Source of the DNA: Adineta steineri
Taxonomy: Eukaryota; Rotifera; Eurotatoria; Adinetida; Adinetidae
Reading direction: 5' to 3'
DNA length: 64,000 bases
Assembly: GCA_905250115.1 (NCBI GenBank)
Contig: CAJNOI010000085.1
Span: forward strand, 1 to 64,000
Shown here: in pieces, positions 9,982 to 22,144 of the stretch
Numbering within the stretch: position 1 is the first letter of the stretch
Layout of the letters: the number at the start of each line of letters is the position of its first letter
Notes under the pieces: generated by a model
Databases searched by the model: none
What the model saw: the letters and a program-made list of their open reading frames with translations, nothing else
What the model was told of the DNA's origin: nothing
Program-made: the position numbers and the translations under genes

Positions 9982-11450
9982 ATTTTATTATGATTTAATC
10001 TATTTAATAATACCAAATATTACTTATGCTGGATGTTTTCAAATAAAAATATACTGCTAACGTTTTTGCTTTTATAGCAAAACTATTTATTTTCTCTTAT
10101 TTTTTTTTCTTACACACTTCTTACTTATCTACCCACTCTTTTATTTCAATAGAATTTATAAGAAGGAACACCACAGAAAGAGAGAAGAAAAAAAATCGTT
10201 CTTTCTTTCACTCTCTGACAAAAGAAAATTTTAGTAAACACGAGAAGCAAAAAAAAATAAAGTGATCATGTTCTACCTCCCACCGATCAGTCACTACTCT
10301 CAGCATTTAATAGAAAAGAAAATAGAATTAATTTCGCTTTTCGGGAATAAATCAGTCAAAAAAAGGAGTAAAAAATAAACAAAAAAAGTAACCGAAACGA
10401 ATCTTATACATACTGACGTCATTTAAATTTAGAAAAATATGTATTTGTTATTTTACAATTAAAACTGTCAGCTGGCTTGTCATCTATCGGTGCGAATCTT
10501 CAAAAAGTCATGAATATATTTGTTTTACAATTAGAAACTAACCATGTATGTGTTGATTAAACAGAATAATTTTTTATTTTGAAACAAAATTATTCTTATT
10601 TTCTTCAAGTACATCCTATATTTTTAGTAAAAATGTAAGAGTACTTTTACTAAATGTCTACGATATTTAACGGAAATTAAAATATATTTACTATGATATT
10701 ATTATCAAGGGTTTATTAGAATAAAAAAGAATATTCTTCGCGGACAAAAAAAAAAGTGTTTTATTATTTATCATCTACTTCTTTGATAGAAACAACGCAA
10801 TACTTCCTAACTTTTCTATTAAATAAAGTGGAATAAAAGATATAATCATCAATATTATGATTAACTTTAGAATGAAGTTTTAAAAGATAAAGTGCACCTA
10901 TGGACTATTCTATCATTCAAATCAATTATTAATACTGTCGTTTTTTTCTTTAGAATTTCTAAATGTTCAATTAGCAACTATTTTATTATTCAATAGTTCA
11001 TTATATTTTTTTTCTTTCTCCGAAGAACATTAATGACTGGAAAATACCAAGTTATCGTTTCTACGGTATTATTATTCATAAAATAAACATGTCTTTCTCT
11101 TATTAACAAATATATGTTTATGTTAGTTAAAAATTTGAATAAATATTTATTCTCATCTTGAATTAGTCAAAACAAAAAGTAGTAGTATGCATAAATTATT
11201 ATTAGTTTTTTTTCTTTTCTGAGTCCTACTTATTGTTCAGAGAAATATTTTGTCAATGATTAAAACGGAATTATCAATCACATTCAATATGGCATTTTTC
11301 TATTAGAAATTTATGAATTATTTATTTCCTTGAAAGAAAGGTTTTGTTATTCAATAGATCTTTCAATGTTCTTAATTTTTATTAGAAATAACGAAATATA
11401 GTTTGAATTAGATATGCACCAGTTCTATAAAATGGATGACAAAAATAACA
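9982..11450. other. Intergenic, no gene seen
   Basis: Long AT-rich stretch with poly(A)/poly(T) runs and purine-rich blocks. No coding frame or splice-supported exon was recognised. It includes the promoter side of the four-TM gene. Confidence 0.55.
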
Positions 11451-11596
11451 AAGCTATTGTCAAACTTTGAAGAATTAGACGGAAAGAGAAAAGGATTGGG
11501 GGTGACTGTTAAAAAATCGGAAATACTTGTTTTTTTTATCGGTCACCTCCAGTCCTTTTTTCTTCGCGTCTTATTTTTCAAGTTTTAACAATAGCG
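11451..11596. repeat. Long imperfect palindrome (about 65-bp arms)
   Basis: The left arm begins GCTATTGTCAAACTTTGAA (about 11453) and the reverse complement of the right arm begins GCTATTGTTAAAACTTGAA. Pairing continues through AAGGATTGGGGGTGAC against AAGGACTGGAGGTGAC up to a short loop near 11520-11530. The ends GCTATTGT/ACAATAGC are perfect. Transcribed, it would form a long hairpin. It could be a tiny MITE, a hairpin RNA gene or a replication-associated palindrome; nothing in the sequence decides. The 337 bp between it and the next gene shows nothing. Confidence 0.6.
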
Positions 11597-11933
11597 TTAT
11601 ATAGTCTGATCGATAAAGACGATTTAAAATGTCACATCTGTCAACAACTCATTTTTTTTCTTCAAAAGTTTCTCTTATTGAATATGTACATGTCAAATAT
11701 TTAATAACAATTTGATTGTTAGCAGAACTCTTCAAATCATGTTCATAAATGTGTTCTTTGGAATCACTAAAAAACCTGTATAAATTATCTTTATTTAAAA
11801 TTAAAAAAAAGGGATATTTTTCAAAATTTACAATACAATGTGAACAAAACTGAGAATATATTCATTTAAAAAAGTTCTTAGAAGTCATTCGTGTAGTTTA
11901 AATTTAGAATAGTAATTTGGATTGCTTTTTAAC

Positions 11934-13232
11934 TCAATCATATTTAAAACCACCGCTAGGCATGCCAGCAGCAGGTAACTTGCTCGGATCTGGTTTTGTA
12001 TTTTTTGTGTTTTGAGTATTATAACCCATTCGTTCTACTGGTTTTATTGTTGTTGAATGTTGATGGGTCGATGACTGTGGGTTCGGCATTCTTTGTTGTT
12101 GCTGTTGTTGTTGATTTCTATTACTTTGAATGCGGCTTCCTTCGTAATAAAGCCACTCAGCAGTACAAACAAGTAAATTTACGGCGTAGAGCTTTTTACC
12201 CCAATGACGAAGAATAGCTGAGGCACCGTAGTAAGCACCAGCTAATTGACCATAAACGGCAGCAGTTGTATCTGTATCGTCGCCGAGATTAACAGCATTA
12301 AGAGCACCAATTTCAAATGAGTTCTCATCAGACCAAAATGCCCATAAAGCGGCTTCTAATGTATTAATAATATAATTTTTACCACGAATACCCTCGTTAT
12401 AACCTCCTTGTTTTTTATATGATCCTTGAGCTACACGTACGATATCAGGGTGAAGTGGTTCAGATCCAAACCACTTTCGATGGCTTTCATAGAATTGTTC
12501 GTGTAACAAATCTTTTTTAGGTTCGCCCGAAATTGCAGCAACAATCAAAGCTGCATAATAACGACAAGCATCAACTGCTTTTACGTCACCATGAGTAAGA
12601 CGAGCACTCTCACCAGCTAACTGAACAGCAATATCGGGCTGTCTAAAATAGAAGAGTGGTACAGGAGCAAGACGCATTAGAGGTCCGTTTCCAGCTTCTC
12701 CTGTTTCACCACAACATTCATTAAAATTCTGTACGCGTCTAACGTCTTCTAACGGCAAGTTATCAATAACTTCTTCCTTCGCATTTTTATAGTATTGCTT
12801 GAGGATATTCTGTCGTTCACAAAATTTTTCAAGTGAAGAACGAGTAGTACTACCGATATCAAAACATTGTCCAGTTGATGAAAGAAATCCTTTTTTATAC
12901 CACCATTTATAACGAACCATTTGATCATAAGGATTATATTGATGCTGTGTGATTAATGATGATGCTAGACATAATGCCATAGAAGTATCATCTGTCCATT
13001 GTCCTGCATCCAAACCCCATGTGCCTCCACCTTGCATATCATTGACAGGATGATCTAGAAGATATTGACGAGGACGAAATTCAACACTAGCTCCCAGTGC
13101 ATCACCAATGGCGAGACCAACAAGAGATCCAACTATTTTTTCCTGTTCATCCGATTTCGAGTTGTGTAGTGGTGGATTTACACATTTAATATTAGAAGGT
13201 AGTATTCGAGAGTCAGGATGTGGAAACTGCAT
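11934..13232 (-). CDS. ADP-ribosylglycohydrolase (DraG/ARH family), paralogue 1
   Basis: Intronless gene of 432 residues from ATG 13232. The ADP-ribosylglycohydrolase fold is plain: GSLVGLAIGDALGASVEFRP (about residues 35-54), QWTDDTSMALCLA (78-90) and, near residue 316, NLGDDTDTTAAVYGQLAGAYYG. The TDD and GDDTD aspartates are the family's binuclear Mg2+ ligands, all present. Such enzymes remove ADP-ribose from proteins or hydrolyse related ADP-ribose linkages. Residues after about 365 form a tail with a run of seven glutamines and Pro/Ser/Thr-rich sequence, ending GGFKYD, not needed for the fold. A close paralogue lies at 16430-17845, on the same strand, with a laccase-like gene between them. 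Substrate is unknown. Confidence 0.9.
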   Translation of the reverse strand: MQFPHPDSRILPSNIKCVNPPLHNSKSDEQEKIVGSLVGLAIGDALGASVEFRPRQYLLDHPVNDMQGGGTWGLDAGQWTDDTSMALCLASSLITQHQYNPYDQMVRYKWWYKKGFLSSTGQCFDIGSTTRSSLEKFCERQNILKQYYKNAKEEVIDNLPLEDVRRVQNFNECCGETGEAGNGPLMRLAPVPLFYFRQPDIAVQLAGESARLTHGDVKAVDACRYYAALIVAAISGEPKKDLLHEQFYESHRKWFGSEPLHPDIVRVAQGSYKKQGGYNEGIRGKNYIINTLEAALWAFWSDENSFEIGALNAVNLGDDTDTTAAVYGQLAGAYYGASAILRHWGKKLYAVNLLVCTAEWLYYEGSRIQSNRNQQQQQQQRMPNPQSSTHQHSTTIKPVERMGYNTQNTKNTKPDPSKLPAAGMPSGGFKYD

Positions 13233-14318
13233 TATTATAATTAATTGTTGTTGTAAATGAAATATACACCAACAATTATTCTATTCTGAAGGAAGTAGAT
13301 CTGTTCGTGAATAGTACAGCAGTGCAGATAAAGAAAAAAGAAGAATAATAAACTGCGTTTTTTTTTCGAAATTTATTACAACTTTTACTTCTTACTAACG
13401 TGTCTTCTTACTTTTTCTTTTCTGTTCTTCTTGACAACTCTAGTTGTTACAATTACTTTTAATTTCTTTTATTTTCAGTCTTCACAACCGATTTATGTAG
13501 AAATACGCATGGTTAAAATAAAACAAAAAGACATTTACTTGGCAACATTTTTTAAATTGTACCAATGAAAATAACGTTTATTCTGCGAAGGACAAATTTA
13601 TAAATTATTCGTATGAAAAAGAACAATGTAAAAGATTTTCTTTTCTTTATCGCATATGTCGTCGAAGGTCCTTTAAAAAAGCAAAATCTTCGTCAAACTT
13701 ATCTCATTATAATATTTCAAAATAGATTTTTTATTCATTCACTTGATAAAAATTCGTATTTGATATACATAACGACGAAGAATGAATTTAAAAAAATCAG
13801 ACTTTGTCCTATATACAGACAACTTTGTTATCATTTTTATCGCATAGACGTCATCATTACAAATTATATTCAGAATCTGTTAAAACTAAAATAAAAATAT
13901 CTATGTGAATTTTAGTTTAACATATTGTTGCTATATTATATTATACGTGTGTAAAAATCTTTATGATTAGATGAAATCGATATTTAAATCTTTTTATGAG
14001 AATTTCGTTTATGGTATATTTTAAGTAATTACACAACTAATATTTAAAATTTAAAAACTTAAAAAGATAAGAAAAAGTTAAAAATATATAGAAAAGAAAA
14101 AGAAAAGATAAGCATTTTGTAATTACATCATATATTAAACACATATGCTTTAGTTTCACAGCATTACAAGAACAATTTTTATCTTAGTTTTTACTAAATA
14201 TTCATATATATATGAGTGAATATTTTTTATTTGTTTTTATATCTATAGTCATTATCGATCAGTTATTGTAGATATTAAAAAATATATAATCTACTGGTTG
14301 ACTTTCTAGAATAAATCG
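13233..14318. other. Divergent intergenic region, no gene seen
   Basis: Lies between the divergently transcribed glycohydrolase 1 (minus) and oxidase (plus) genes, so both promoters should be here. A 93-codon frame at 13613-13894 has no domain and biased AT-rich composition and was not accepted. Confidence 0.55.
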
Positions 14319-15981
14319 ATGTCTTATATTTCTTTATTTCTTTTCATTTCATTACTTTGTGTAATTCAAATATCAAGTAGAGTCATTAATAGACATACGT
14401 ACAATTTTACTATTGCTTATGCTGATAATACCACATCAGTTTTACTTGTTAACAATCAACTTCCAGGTCCAACAATTCGAGTTGATGTTGATGATATTGT
14501 AATTGTTCATATTCATAATGCTCTTCATACAATGGAAGAAGTTACAATTCATTTTCATGGTATGCTTCAACGACAAACAGCACACATGGATGGTGTAGGA
14601 TATGTTACACAGATGCCAATACCATGCGGAAAAACATTTACACATGTCTTTCAAGCATATCCAGCTGGTACTCATATGTATCATTCACATGCTGGTTTAC
14701 AAGCTGTTACTACATTTGGTGCATTGATTGTTGATGATCCAGAGAGACCATGGGAAGTAACAGAGGCACCATCAGGTCCAATTATGATATCTGATTATTG
14801 GGAAGGTGTTGATCGTCTTAGTCAAGAAGCTGGTTTAATGGGATCACCGTTTAAATGGGAAGGAGAACCGTCAAATTTATTAATTAATGGTCAAAAAAAT
14901 TTTGTCTTAACTCTTGATCCAGGTAGAACATATTTATTACGATTAATTGGTGCAACAAGTCTATCAACGGTTGTTTTTGGTATTACTCAACATCCAATGA
15001 CTGTAGTTGAAGTCGATGGAAAATTAGTTGTACCAAAATCAAATGTATCATCAATTGAAATTGCTTCAGGTCAACGTTATGCTGTAATGATAAAAGCAAC
15101 AAATCAAGCTACCGGTATTTTTGCTATACAAGCATCAATTCGATGGCGAATTGCAACAGCAAATTCAAGGTTAATATCATTTTATTTTATTTCTAGATTA
15201 AAAATAAATAATCTATATTGTTTTTTTCAGTATTATTGGTCTTTTACGATATGGTGTACAATCTGTAATTCCAGCTAATATATCAACTCTTTTACTTCCT
15301 TCACTTTTTAATGAAACTGAATTGCTTCTGTTTGCTTTTAATGAACGATATCAAACATTACTTCCATCAGAAAGAATGCCTCCAGGAAATCAAGGTCATG
15401 CAGATGTTGAAATTCTTTTAGTTGCTACACAAGAATATACACCAGATGGTAAAGGTATTCGTTGGATGACAAATAATAGTACATTTGATATGGTTCGTTT
15501 AAAAAATTTAAATACATCACTTCTTATTGATTTATATCATGGCAATGAAGAAAATTTACCACAAGATGTTGTTTATACAATACATAATAATCAATTAGTT
15601 GATATTGTTATTCAAAATACTGTTGCACTTAATGGTGTATGTGAATCGCATCCAATGCATTTACATGGACATAAATTTTGGATACATTCCTATGGAACTG
15701 GTTTATATAGTCCCGCTAAAAATATTCTTCCAACTAGACGTGATCCAGGATTACGAGATTCAGTAATGGTATATGCAAGTTCATATGCATATTTTTCACC
15801 AAATCGAAATGTAACAAATCATGGAAAACCATGTGGATGGACAAAAATACGTATGATAGCTAATAATCCAGGTTTATGGATGTTTCATTGTCATATTGGT
15901 GCACATTCCTATATAGGTATGAATATTCTTCTTAAAGAAGATATTGAAAATTTATCAATGGTTTATTTATCACAAAATTAA
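14319..15981 (+). CDS. Laccase-like multicopper oxidase, secreted (two exons)
   Basis: Coding sequence is join(14319..15169, 15231..15981), 533 residues; the 61-bp intron (GTTAAT...TTTCAG) contains in-frame stops once the right frame is followed, and the join reads ANSSIIGLLRYG. Residues 1-20 are a signal peptide. All four copper signatures are present: HFHG (78-81), HSH (122-124), HPMHLHGH (424-431) and HCHIGAHSYIGM (503-514). These supply the type 2/3 cluster, the His-Cys-His bridge and the type 1 site with an axial Met, so the enzyme should be active, oxidising phenols, diamines or metal ions while reducing O2 to water. The length matches fungal, plant and insect laccases. It sits between two glycohydrolase paralogues. 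Origin by horizontal transfer is possible but needs a tree. Confidence 0.92.
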
Positions 15982-16429
15982 TTAATTTTTAATTCTTTAT
16001 TTTTCTAATGTTTATATATGTCGAAGATATTATTTTTCAAAAAAACAATTTTCATAAAATGATTTCGACAATAATTGAGACGTATGCAGAAATGAGTTTA
16101 TTTTATAATCTTAATTAATAAGATTTATAATGAAAGAATTTTTTTATACATATTTTACTAATTATATATAAAATTTTCCTTCAAATACATTTTATTTATT
16201 ATTCAATTAAATTACAAGAATATATAATTATGTTAACTGAATAAATTTAAATATCTCGATTTTATTAATGGACTGAATTTTAAAGTACAAAATACTCGTT
16301 GATTATAATTTATCGAGATTATATTTATTTTAGCTAGTAAATACAATGAACATTTTTGTATTAATAAAAAGTATCAACAATGAAAATAATGTTTTTAATA
16401 ATACGAATTGTTCTACTGACGAATATAAA
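15982..16429. other. Convergent intergenic region, no gene seen
   Basis: Very AT-rich 3' flank shared by the oxidase and glycohydrolase 2 genes. It presumably holds both poly(A) sites; nothing else was recognised. Confidence 0.55.
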
Positions 16430-17845
16430 CTATAATTTAGATGTAGGATTATATTTCATTGAAGTTGACTGTTTTCTTGATGGCCATTCTTCACTTTCAT
16501 AAACAATCCATTTACTTAAACATGTAATAAATTTTCCAGCATAGATTTTCGAGATCCATCGTTCAGGTAATTTTCTATAGCCATAATATGCACCAGCTAA
16601 TTGACCGTAAATAGCTGCTGTTGTATCAGTATCATCACCAAGATTAACAGCACTTATAACACCATTCTCAAATGAATCTTCATCTGACCAAAAAGCCCAC
16701 AAAGCAGCTTCTAAACTATCAATAACATAACCTTTTCCTCGAATTCCATCTTCATAACCATTTTGTTTCTTATAAGATCCTGCAACAATTTTAAGAACAT
16801 CCTCATGAAGTGAGGCAACACCAAACCATTCTCGATGTTTTTGATAAAAATCTCGATGTAATAATTCTGATTTTGATTCACCTCGAAGCGCAGCAACGAT
16901 AAGAGCTCCATAAAATCGGCAAGCATCGACCGCTTTTTGATCTCCGTGAGTTAGCATAGCGCTTTGACCAGAATATTCTACTGCTTTATTTGGATATTTC
17001 CAGAAGAAAAGTGGTACTGGAGCTAAACGCATGAGACCTCCATTACCAGCAGCATCATGCTTACCACAAAATACATTGAGATACTTTAAAATACGAGGAT
17101 CGGATAAATAATCTATATCTTCCAGCGGAAGTTGATAATGTTTAGCAAGTGTATGTTGACGATCTTCAAACTTATGTAACGATTCTCTAGTAGCAGCACC
17201 AATATCAAAACATTGTCCTGTCGATGACATATAACCATTTCTATACCACCATTTATAACGAACTAATTGATCATATGGTTGAAAATCGTGACAAACAATG
17301 AGTGAAATAGCCAGACAAAGTGCCATAGAAGTATCATCAGTAAACTATATCCATAAATACATTCAATGTTTTTATTTTTATGAATATTAGTACCTGTCCT
17401 TGTTGAAGTCCCCATGTTCCTCCACCTTGAAGATCTGTCACAGGATGTTCAATTAAATATTGACGAGGTCTAAACTCAACATGAGCACCAAGTGCATCAC
17501 CTACAGTTAATCCCATCATAGAACCTAGAACACGATTGAATAAATTATCATTAGTGCATTCAGGAGGATCATGCAGGGAAGCTTCAAGTTCGTTGGGTTT
17601 TACAATAGTCTTTTGATCTTTATCATGATATCGAGGATTAAGCCAATGCATATCTAAATATTATATTTAAATTTAGTAAAATTTATAATGATTATCGAAC
17701 AGTTTAGTTTAAAAATATAATTTTTTTGTTGTTGATAACTTACCTGCTTGAGAATATGACGAAGGACAGACGGATACTTGTGTTTTAGATGCTAAAATAA
17801 CAAAAAAAAATTATACTCAGTACCTCTTCTGATAACATTAAGCAT
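16430..17845 (-). CDS. ADP-ribosylglycohydrolase (DraG/ARH family), paralogue 2, spliced
   Basis: Core exons 16430..17344 and 17394..17653 are well supported: the 49-bp intron joins GLQQGQ to FTDDTSMALCLA, matching paralogue 1 residue for residue. Two further 5' exons, 17744..17791 and 17824..17845, continue the frame through AG/GT borders and would give a start MLNVIRRASKTQVSV, a total of 414 residues and an N-terminus that looks like a mitochondrial presequence (basic, no acids). The first of these introns is only 32 bp, so the outermost exon is doubtful; otherwise translation starts at ATG 17651 (MHWLNPRYHDK). Metal-site motifs GLTVGDALGAHVEFRP, FTDDTSM and NLGDDTDTTAA are intact. It lacks the glutamine-rich tail of paralogue 1 and has Phe where most relatives have Trp before TDD. 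Confidence 0.85.
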
Positions 17846-19221
17846 ACGATAAAGAAAGCAAAATGTTATATTATTTCTTACATTTACATCCCATTATATT
17901 GTAACAATAATTGTTGAAAAAAATCTAATTTTTGTGTCGTACAAATTATTATATTAACTCTAGAAGAAGTACTTTTTCATGACTATTATACGGGTAAAAT
18001 AATGAGTTTAAAAAAAATAATGAGTAATCGTATAAATGTCAGACAAATACTGAAATTACATGTATGTAAAAATACAAGTAGTCGAGTTTATTCATCAATT
18101 TGCGTAGAAATTCGATATTTCAACATGTCGTAAGAAATTGGTGAAAAAAAACCTTTTCTTTTGATATAAATTAAATGTCATAGACGAAGAATAAATCATG
18201 TTTAATAATATATGACAACATCTTATGACTTCTTATAAGTTTTTTGTGGTTGTTGTTGTTGTTCTTTCAAATAATGTGAATAAAAAAGAAGTGTTACTAA
18301 CAACAATAATTTGTCGTTAGAAGACAATAGACAGAATAAAAAAACTACAAGTTTAAATATAGATAAGAGTAATATCATTTTATAGCTGAGAGAATTTGAA
18401 TTTCGATTCGATTCATTTAAAAATAATTTATTTCCTATTACAAAATAAAAATTCACAATTTATTAAATAAAATTTTCATAGGTTAATAACTTTCATCGTG
18501 TCAGAATACATTTCATCAGAAAGATTTTTTTCTATTCATGTATTTATACGATCGAAAACAATAATGCATGCGTATTATTTCAATATTATACATGATTTGT
18601 TTCGTTCTGTTTTGTTTTGACTCATTTGTGATTATTACATGCAGATATGTATCACAAAGTAAATGAAAAATTTGCATTGTATCATATTTCGCAATCTCTA
18701 TTAGATTATCAATTTATTAGCATTGATTTCACACGAGTACCTCCTTTTACCTTAGTAACACTAGAGATGTAAATAATGCAAAATGAAAGCAAGTTTTTGT
18801 TTTCGTTATTTTTATACATGGTTAAATAGAGCTCGTCGAGTTCAGTAAAAACGACTGTGTTTTAATATTTTTTCAAATTTTAAAAATTTTTTCGTTCTGT
18901 TATATTTATAAAAATAATACATTCGAATTTCTAGTGAAAAACTGCGTTGATTTTGTATTGTTTGCACCTTATCTTAGTTGCAACGAATCGACTGATCGCT
19001 CGTGCTTTATTTAACCGAATGAATATAACAACGAAGAGAAAAGAATAAAAAGATATGAATATCTATCTGTATTCGTCGTCAATTAGGCGAAACAGTGATG
19101 CAAGAGAGTAAAATTTTTTATTACACGGTCAACTACCGTACGTGCACAAATAAAAAAAAGATCGATATTTAGTAAGACGTATTATTTTCACTTGGCTATT
19201 CTCACTCTATTGACTATTAAA
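17846..19221. other. Intergenic, no gene seen
   Basis: AT-rich region between the divergent glycohydrolase 2 and sulfotransferase genes. A minus-strand frame at 18223-18456 (hydrophobic, ending in a glutamine run) has no start context or domain support and was not accepted. Confidence 0.5.
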
Positions 19222-20445
19222 ATGAATGAAGAATCGAAGCTTCCCTTGGACTTTCATTTGAACGAAGATGAATTAACCAACGAAGCCAAACGTCTATTTC
19301 CATTCTATACAGAAATCATCGAATCTTTAAATTATAATGCTGAAAGAATACTTAACAATACTTTTATACCAATCAGACAAAAATATATTATCTGCTCAAA
19401 ATTAAGTCAAAGTTACAACAATGTTAAAAATGTATTGAACTATTTATCAACTAAACCACTGAAAACAAAACAAAAAGTCAACGAATTTCCAATGATTGTT
19501 ATTGCTGGCCTGCCTCGAACTGGTACAACATTATTACATAATCTGATGGCTTGTGATCCATCATGTCGTGCTCCGCTAATAACTGATATGGTCCATGAAA
19601 CAATACCACCGATTCCACGATCAAATACTGATGAACACAGACGTCGAGCAAAACTTATAGAAGATACTGAAACTAAAGCATACGCGACTGCCAAATACGA
19701 CCATAAAAAGTTTCTAAAGAATTTCTCTGCATCACATGCTTTATTTCCTCATGAGGAAGATACTAGACTACTACGGCAAGTTGGTGTCGATTTTTTCAAT
19801 GTCATTTCTGCATTTAAAGATACAGATTTCACCGAATGGTTTATCAATCAAAAAAATAAAGATTTCTGCTATCAATATCATCAAACTGTTCTACAAATGT
19901 TACATGATGTCGATCCACCTCGCACACATTGGCAATTAAAAACTCCGCAGCATACACTCTGGATGGATACATTACTTAAATATTATCCTCAAGCATCAAT
20001 TATCATGTCTCATCGTCGTCTTGATCAAGTGATACCATCGATACATCGTCTAGGTTTTTCCAGTATTGCTCATTTCTATGATGAAGAAGACTCAACTAAT
20101 CTGAAGTTGAACTTAGAAGAAACGCTGTCAACAATAAATGATACCTTTATACATCGTCTTATAGAATTTCATCGTCACCAATCATCCACAAAGCATATTT
20201 TCGATATTCAATATGAAGATTTAATGAAAGATCCTATTGGTACTGTGCGTCATATTTATGATCATTTTGATTTTCTAGAATGGTCTGACGAATTTGAAGA
20301 AAAAATGCGTGCATGGTTGATCGAGAATCCACAAGGCAAACAAGGACGAAATTCTTATTCGTTGAGTGAATTCCATTTAGAAACACAAATGGACAAACAA
20401 ATTTATAAAGATTATGAAAAAATGTTTCTTCGAGACAAGAACTAA
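19222..20445 (+). CDS. PAPS-dependent sulfotransferase family protein
   Basis: Single exon, 407 residues, starting at ATG 19222 (MNEESKLPLD). The frame is open 30 bases further upstream but without an ATG. The 5'-phosphosulfate-binding loop AGLPRTGTTLLHN lies at about residues 95-107. HWQLKTPQHTLWMDTLLKYY (about 237-256) and SIIMSHRRLDQVIPSIHRLG (about 260-279), the 3'-phosphate-binding strand-helix, follow. This is the Sulfotransfer_3 branch found in many bacteria and invertebrates. The enzyme would transfer sulfate from PAPS to a hydroxyl or amine acceptor, which cannot be named. No signal peptide or TM segment is seen, so it is probably cytosolic, unlike Golgi carbohydrate sulfotransferases. 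Confidence 0.88.
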   Translation: MNEESKLPLDFHLNEDELTNEAKRLFPFYTEIIESLNYNAERILNNTFIPIRQKYIICSKLSQSYNNVKNVLNYLSTKPLKTKQKVNEFPMIVIAGLPRTGTTLLHNLMACDPSCRAPLITDMVHETIPPIPRSNTDEHRRRAKLIEDTETKAYATAKYDHKKFLKNFSASHALFPHEEDTRLLRQVGVDFFNVISAFKDTDFTEWFINQKNKDFCYQYHQTVLQMLHDVDPPRTHWQLKTPQHTLWMDTLLKYYPQASIIMSHRRLDQVIPSIHRLGFSSIAHFYDEEDSTNLKLNLEETLSTINDTFIHRLIEFHRHQSSTKHIFDIQYEDLMKDPIGTVRHIYDHFDFLEWSDEFEEKMRAWLIENPQGKQGRNSYSLSEFHLETQMDKQIYKDYEKMFLRDKN

Positions 20446-22144
20446 TTATCTTTTTTACACTTTACTCAAGCAAATAGTTTCTACTAGATTTCTAAACAAA
20501 AATTCTAATAAATAAATCATTCATTTTTTGTTCATGTTGTTAGTTGTTGATAATCAAAGTTTTGGTGTCAAACGAATAATAGCGAATGAATGTACAATCG
20601 GGGCAAAAAATTCTGGGACAGTGAAGAATATCTGACGAAAGTTTTATATTTCATTTGAATCTCTTCATTTTACAACCATATTTTCATTAAGGAATATTTT
20701 TAAAAACTGGTAAAAATTGGTCAGATCGATGGAGTTTTTCACGAGGAATCTAAATATGTCATTCTCATAAATTCCAAGAACTAGAAAAACCCTCTAAAAC
20801 TGACAAAACCTTAAAAAACGAGTTTTTTTAATTTTTTTCAAGAAAATGGATTATTCAGTATTTTGGAAAAAAATCAAAATTTTTCCTCAGAAACATTTCA
20901 AAAAAATATTAAAACTGATATGCTTACACAGCTTGACGAGGTCTATTCAACCATGTGTGAAACAGCAAAAAACATTTGCTTTAATTTTGCATTGTTTGCA
21001 CCGTATGTTGAAATTCCTTCCTGGAAATAACGGTTATATTATTACTCATCTATTTTCGTTCTTTTGAAATCTTATGTGTTGACATTTCATTTCAAACTAC
21101 TATCATTGAACCGTAACATGGTATTTCTCGCTATCTGTTAGTATGAAAAATTCTTGATGTTAATGTCGTTACTCGAGAATGAGAGTAGATAATACAATTA
21201 TCTTTCATATGATATCATTCATTCTGAATTTTTGATGTTTAACTAAATAACTCTAACCTGAAATTATATTTTTCATATAAGATATAAACTAAAATTTTTG
21301 AAATTTAATATTTGTTAAAATATTTATTTTGAAAAACAAAAAGAAAAAAGAAATCAATTATACTTTTATTTGTAAAACTAAATTGATTTTGAATAATTTT
21401 AGATAAAGGATAAAGTATGTCAAATTGATCAAAACAAATATTGAGACTTGATATTTGATACTCTAAATGTTCAGAGAAAAAACTAGACGATAAAATATTA
21501 AATTAATATACACAGTGACGATATGATTGCATATGTTTTTCTATTATCGATAGATTAGTTTCATCTGAATCAATTGTAATCAGAGTTGCTGTCTTTTTAT
21601 TTTTTGAAAAAATTCTTCATAAAAGACTTTTATCTAAACACATAGATACAATTATTAAGTAAATAAGAATAACCATAAATTTTTTATATGTTTAGATTAA
21701 GATTTTTCTAATCGAAATTGTTATTGATGATTCAATCAATTATAATATTCATATATTAGAGAATAAGATATATATATGTTACTAATTGATCTCCTGCAAT
21801 TCTTCGATAATTTTTCTTCAAAACAAGTTCATTCAATCATCTTGAAATTTTGAGAAAAATATTTGGAATTAAATATATCAGAGTAAATCTATCAAGATTA
21901 ATAGAACTATAATATTCCGCCTCTCATTATCATGGATAATCTATAAACATCTGTTCATCGTTATCATATTGTTGATGAACATATGATTCATTTGGATGCT
22001 TCATTAGTTAACAATATATACACTTAAATTTCTATTAGCTTTATTTTTTAAGAAGGTGTCACAAATCTAAATCAACAAACAGAAACGACAAAATCTACAA
22101 CAATATCTATTATATAAAAAAAAGAACGAAACGTTCAATGATAT
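20446..22144. other. Intergenic with possible transposon end
   Basis: AT-rich region between convergent genes. Apart from the Tc1-like end at 20593 no element or gene was recognised. A 73-codon frame at 20846-21067 lies just inside that possible element but shows no transposase motif. Confidence 0.45.
20593..20622 (+). mobile_element. Possible Tc1/mariner-type terminal repeat (solo or decayed)
   Basis: The sequence TACAATCGGGGCAAAAAATT followed by CTGGGACA resembles the start of Tc1-like inverted repeats (TA target then CAGTGGGGCAAAAAA in many elements). No matching inverted end and no DDE transposase frame were found nearby, so at most this is a remnant. Recognition rests on resemblance only. 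Confidence 0.3.

Noticed and set aside
13613..13894. 93-codon plus-strand frame between glycohydrolase 1 and the laccase
   Set aside because: AT-driven composition, no domain, no signal peptide, no splice extension.
18223..18456. 77-codon hydrophobic minus-strand frame
   Set aside because: No start context, no family, and the glutamine run reflects a CAA microsatellite.
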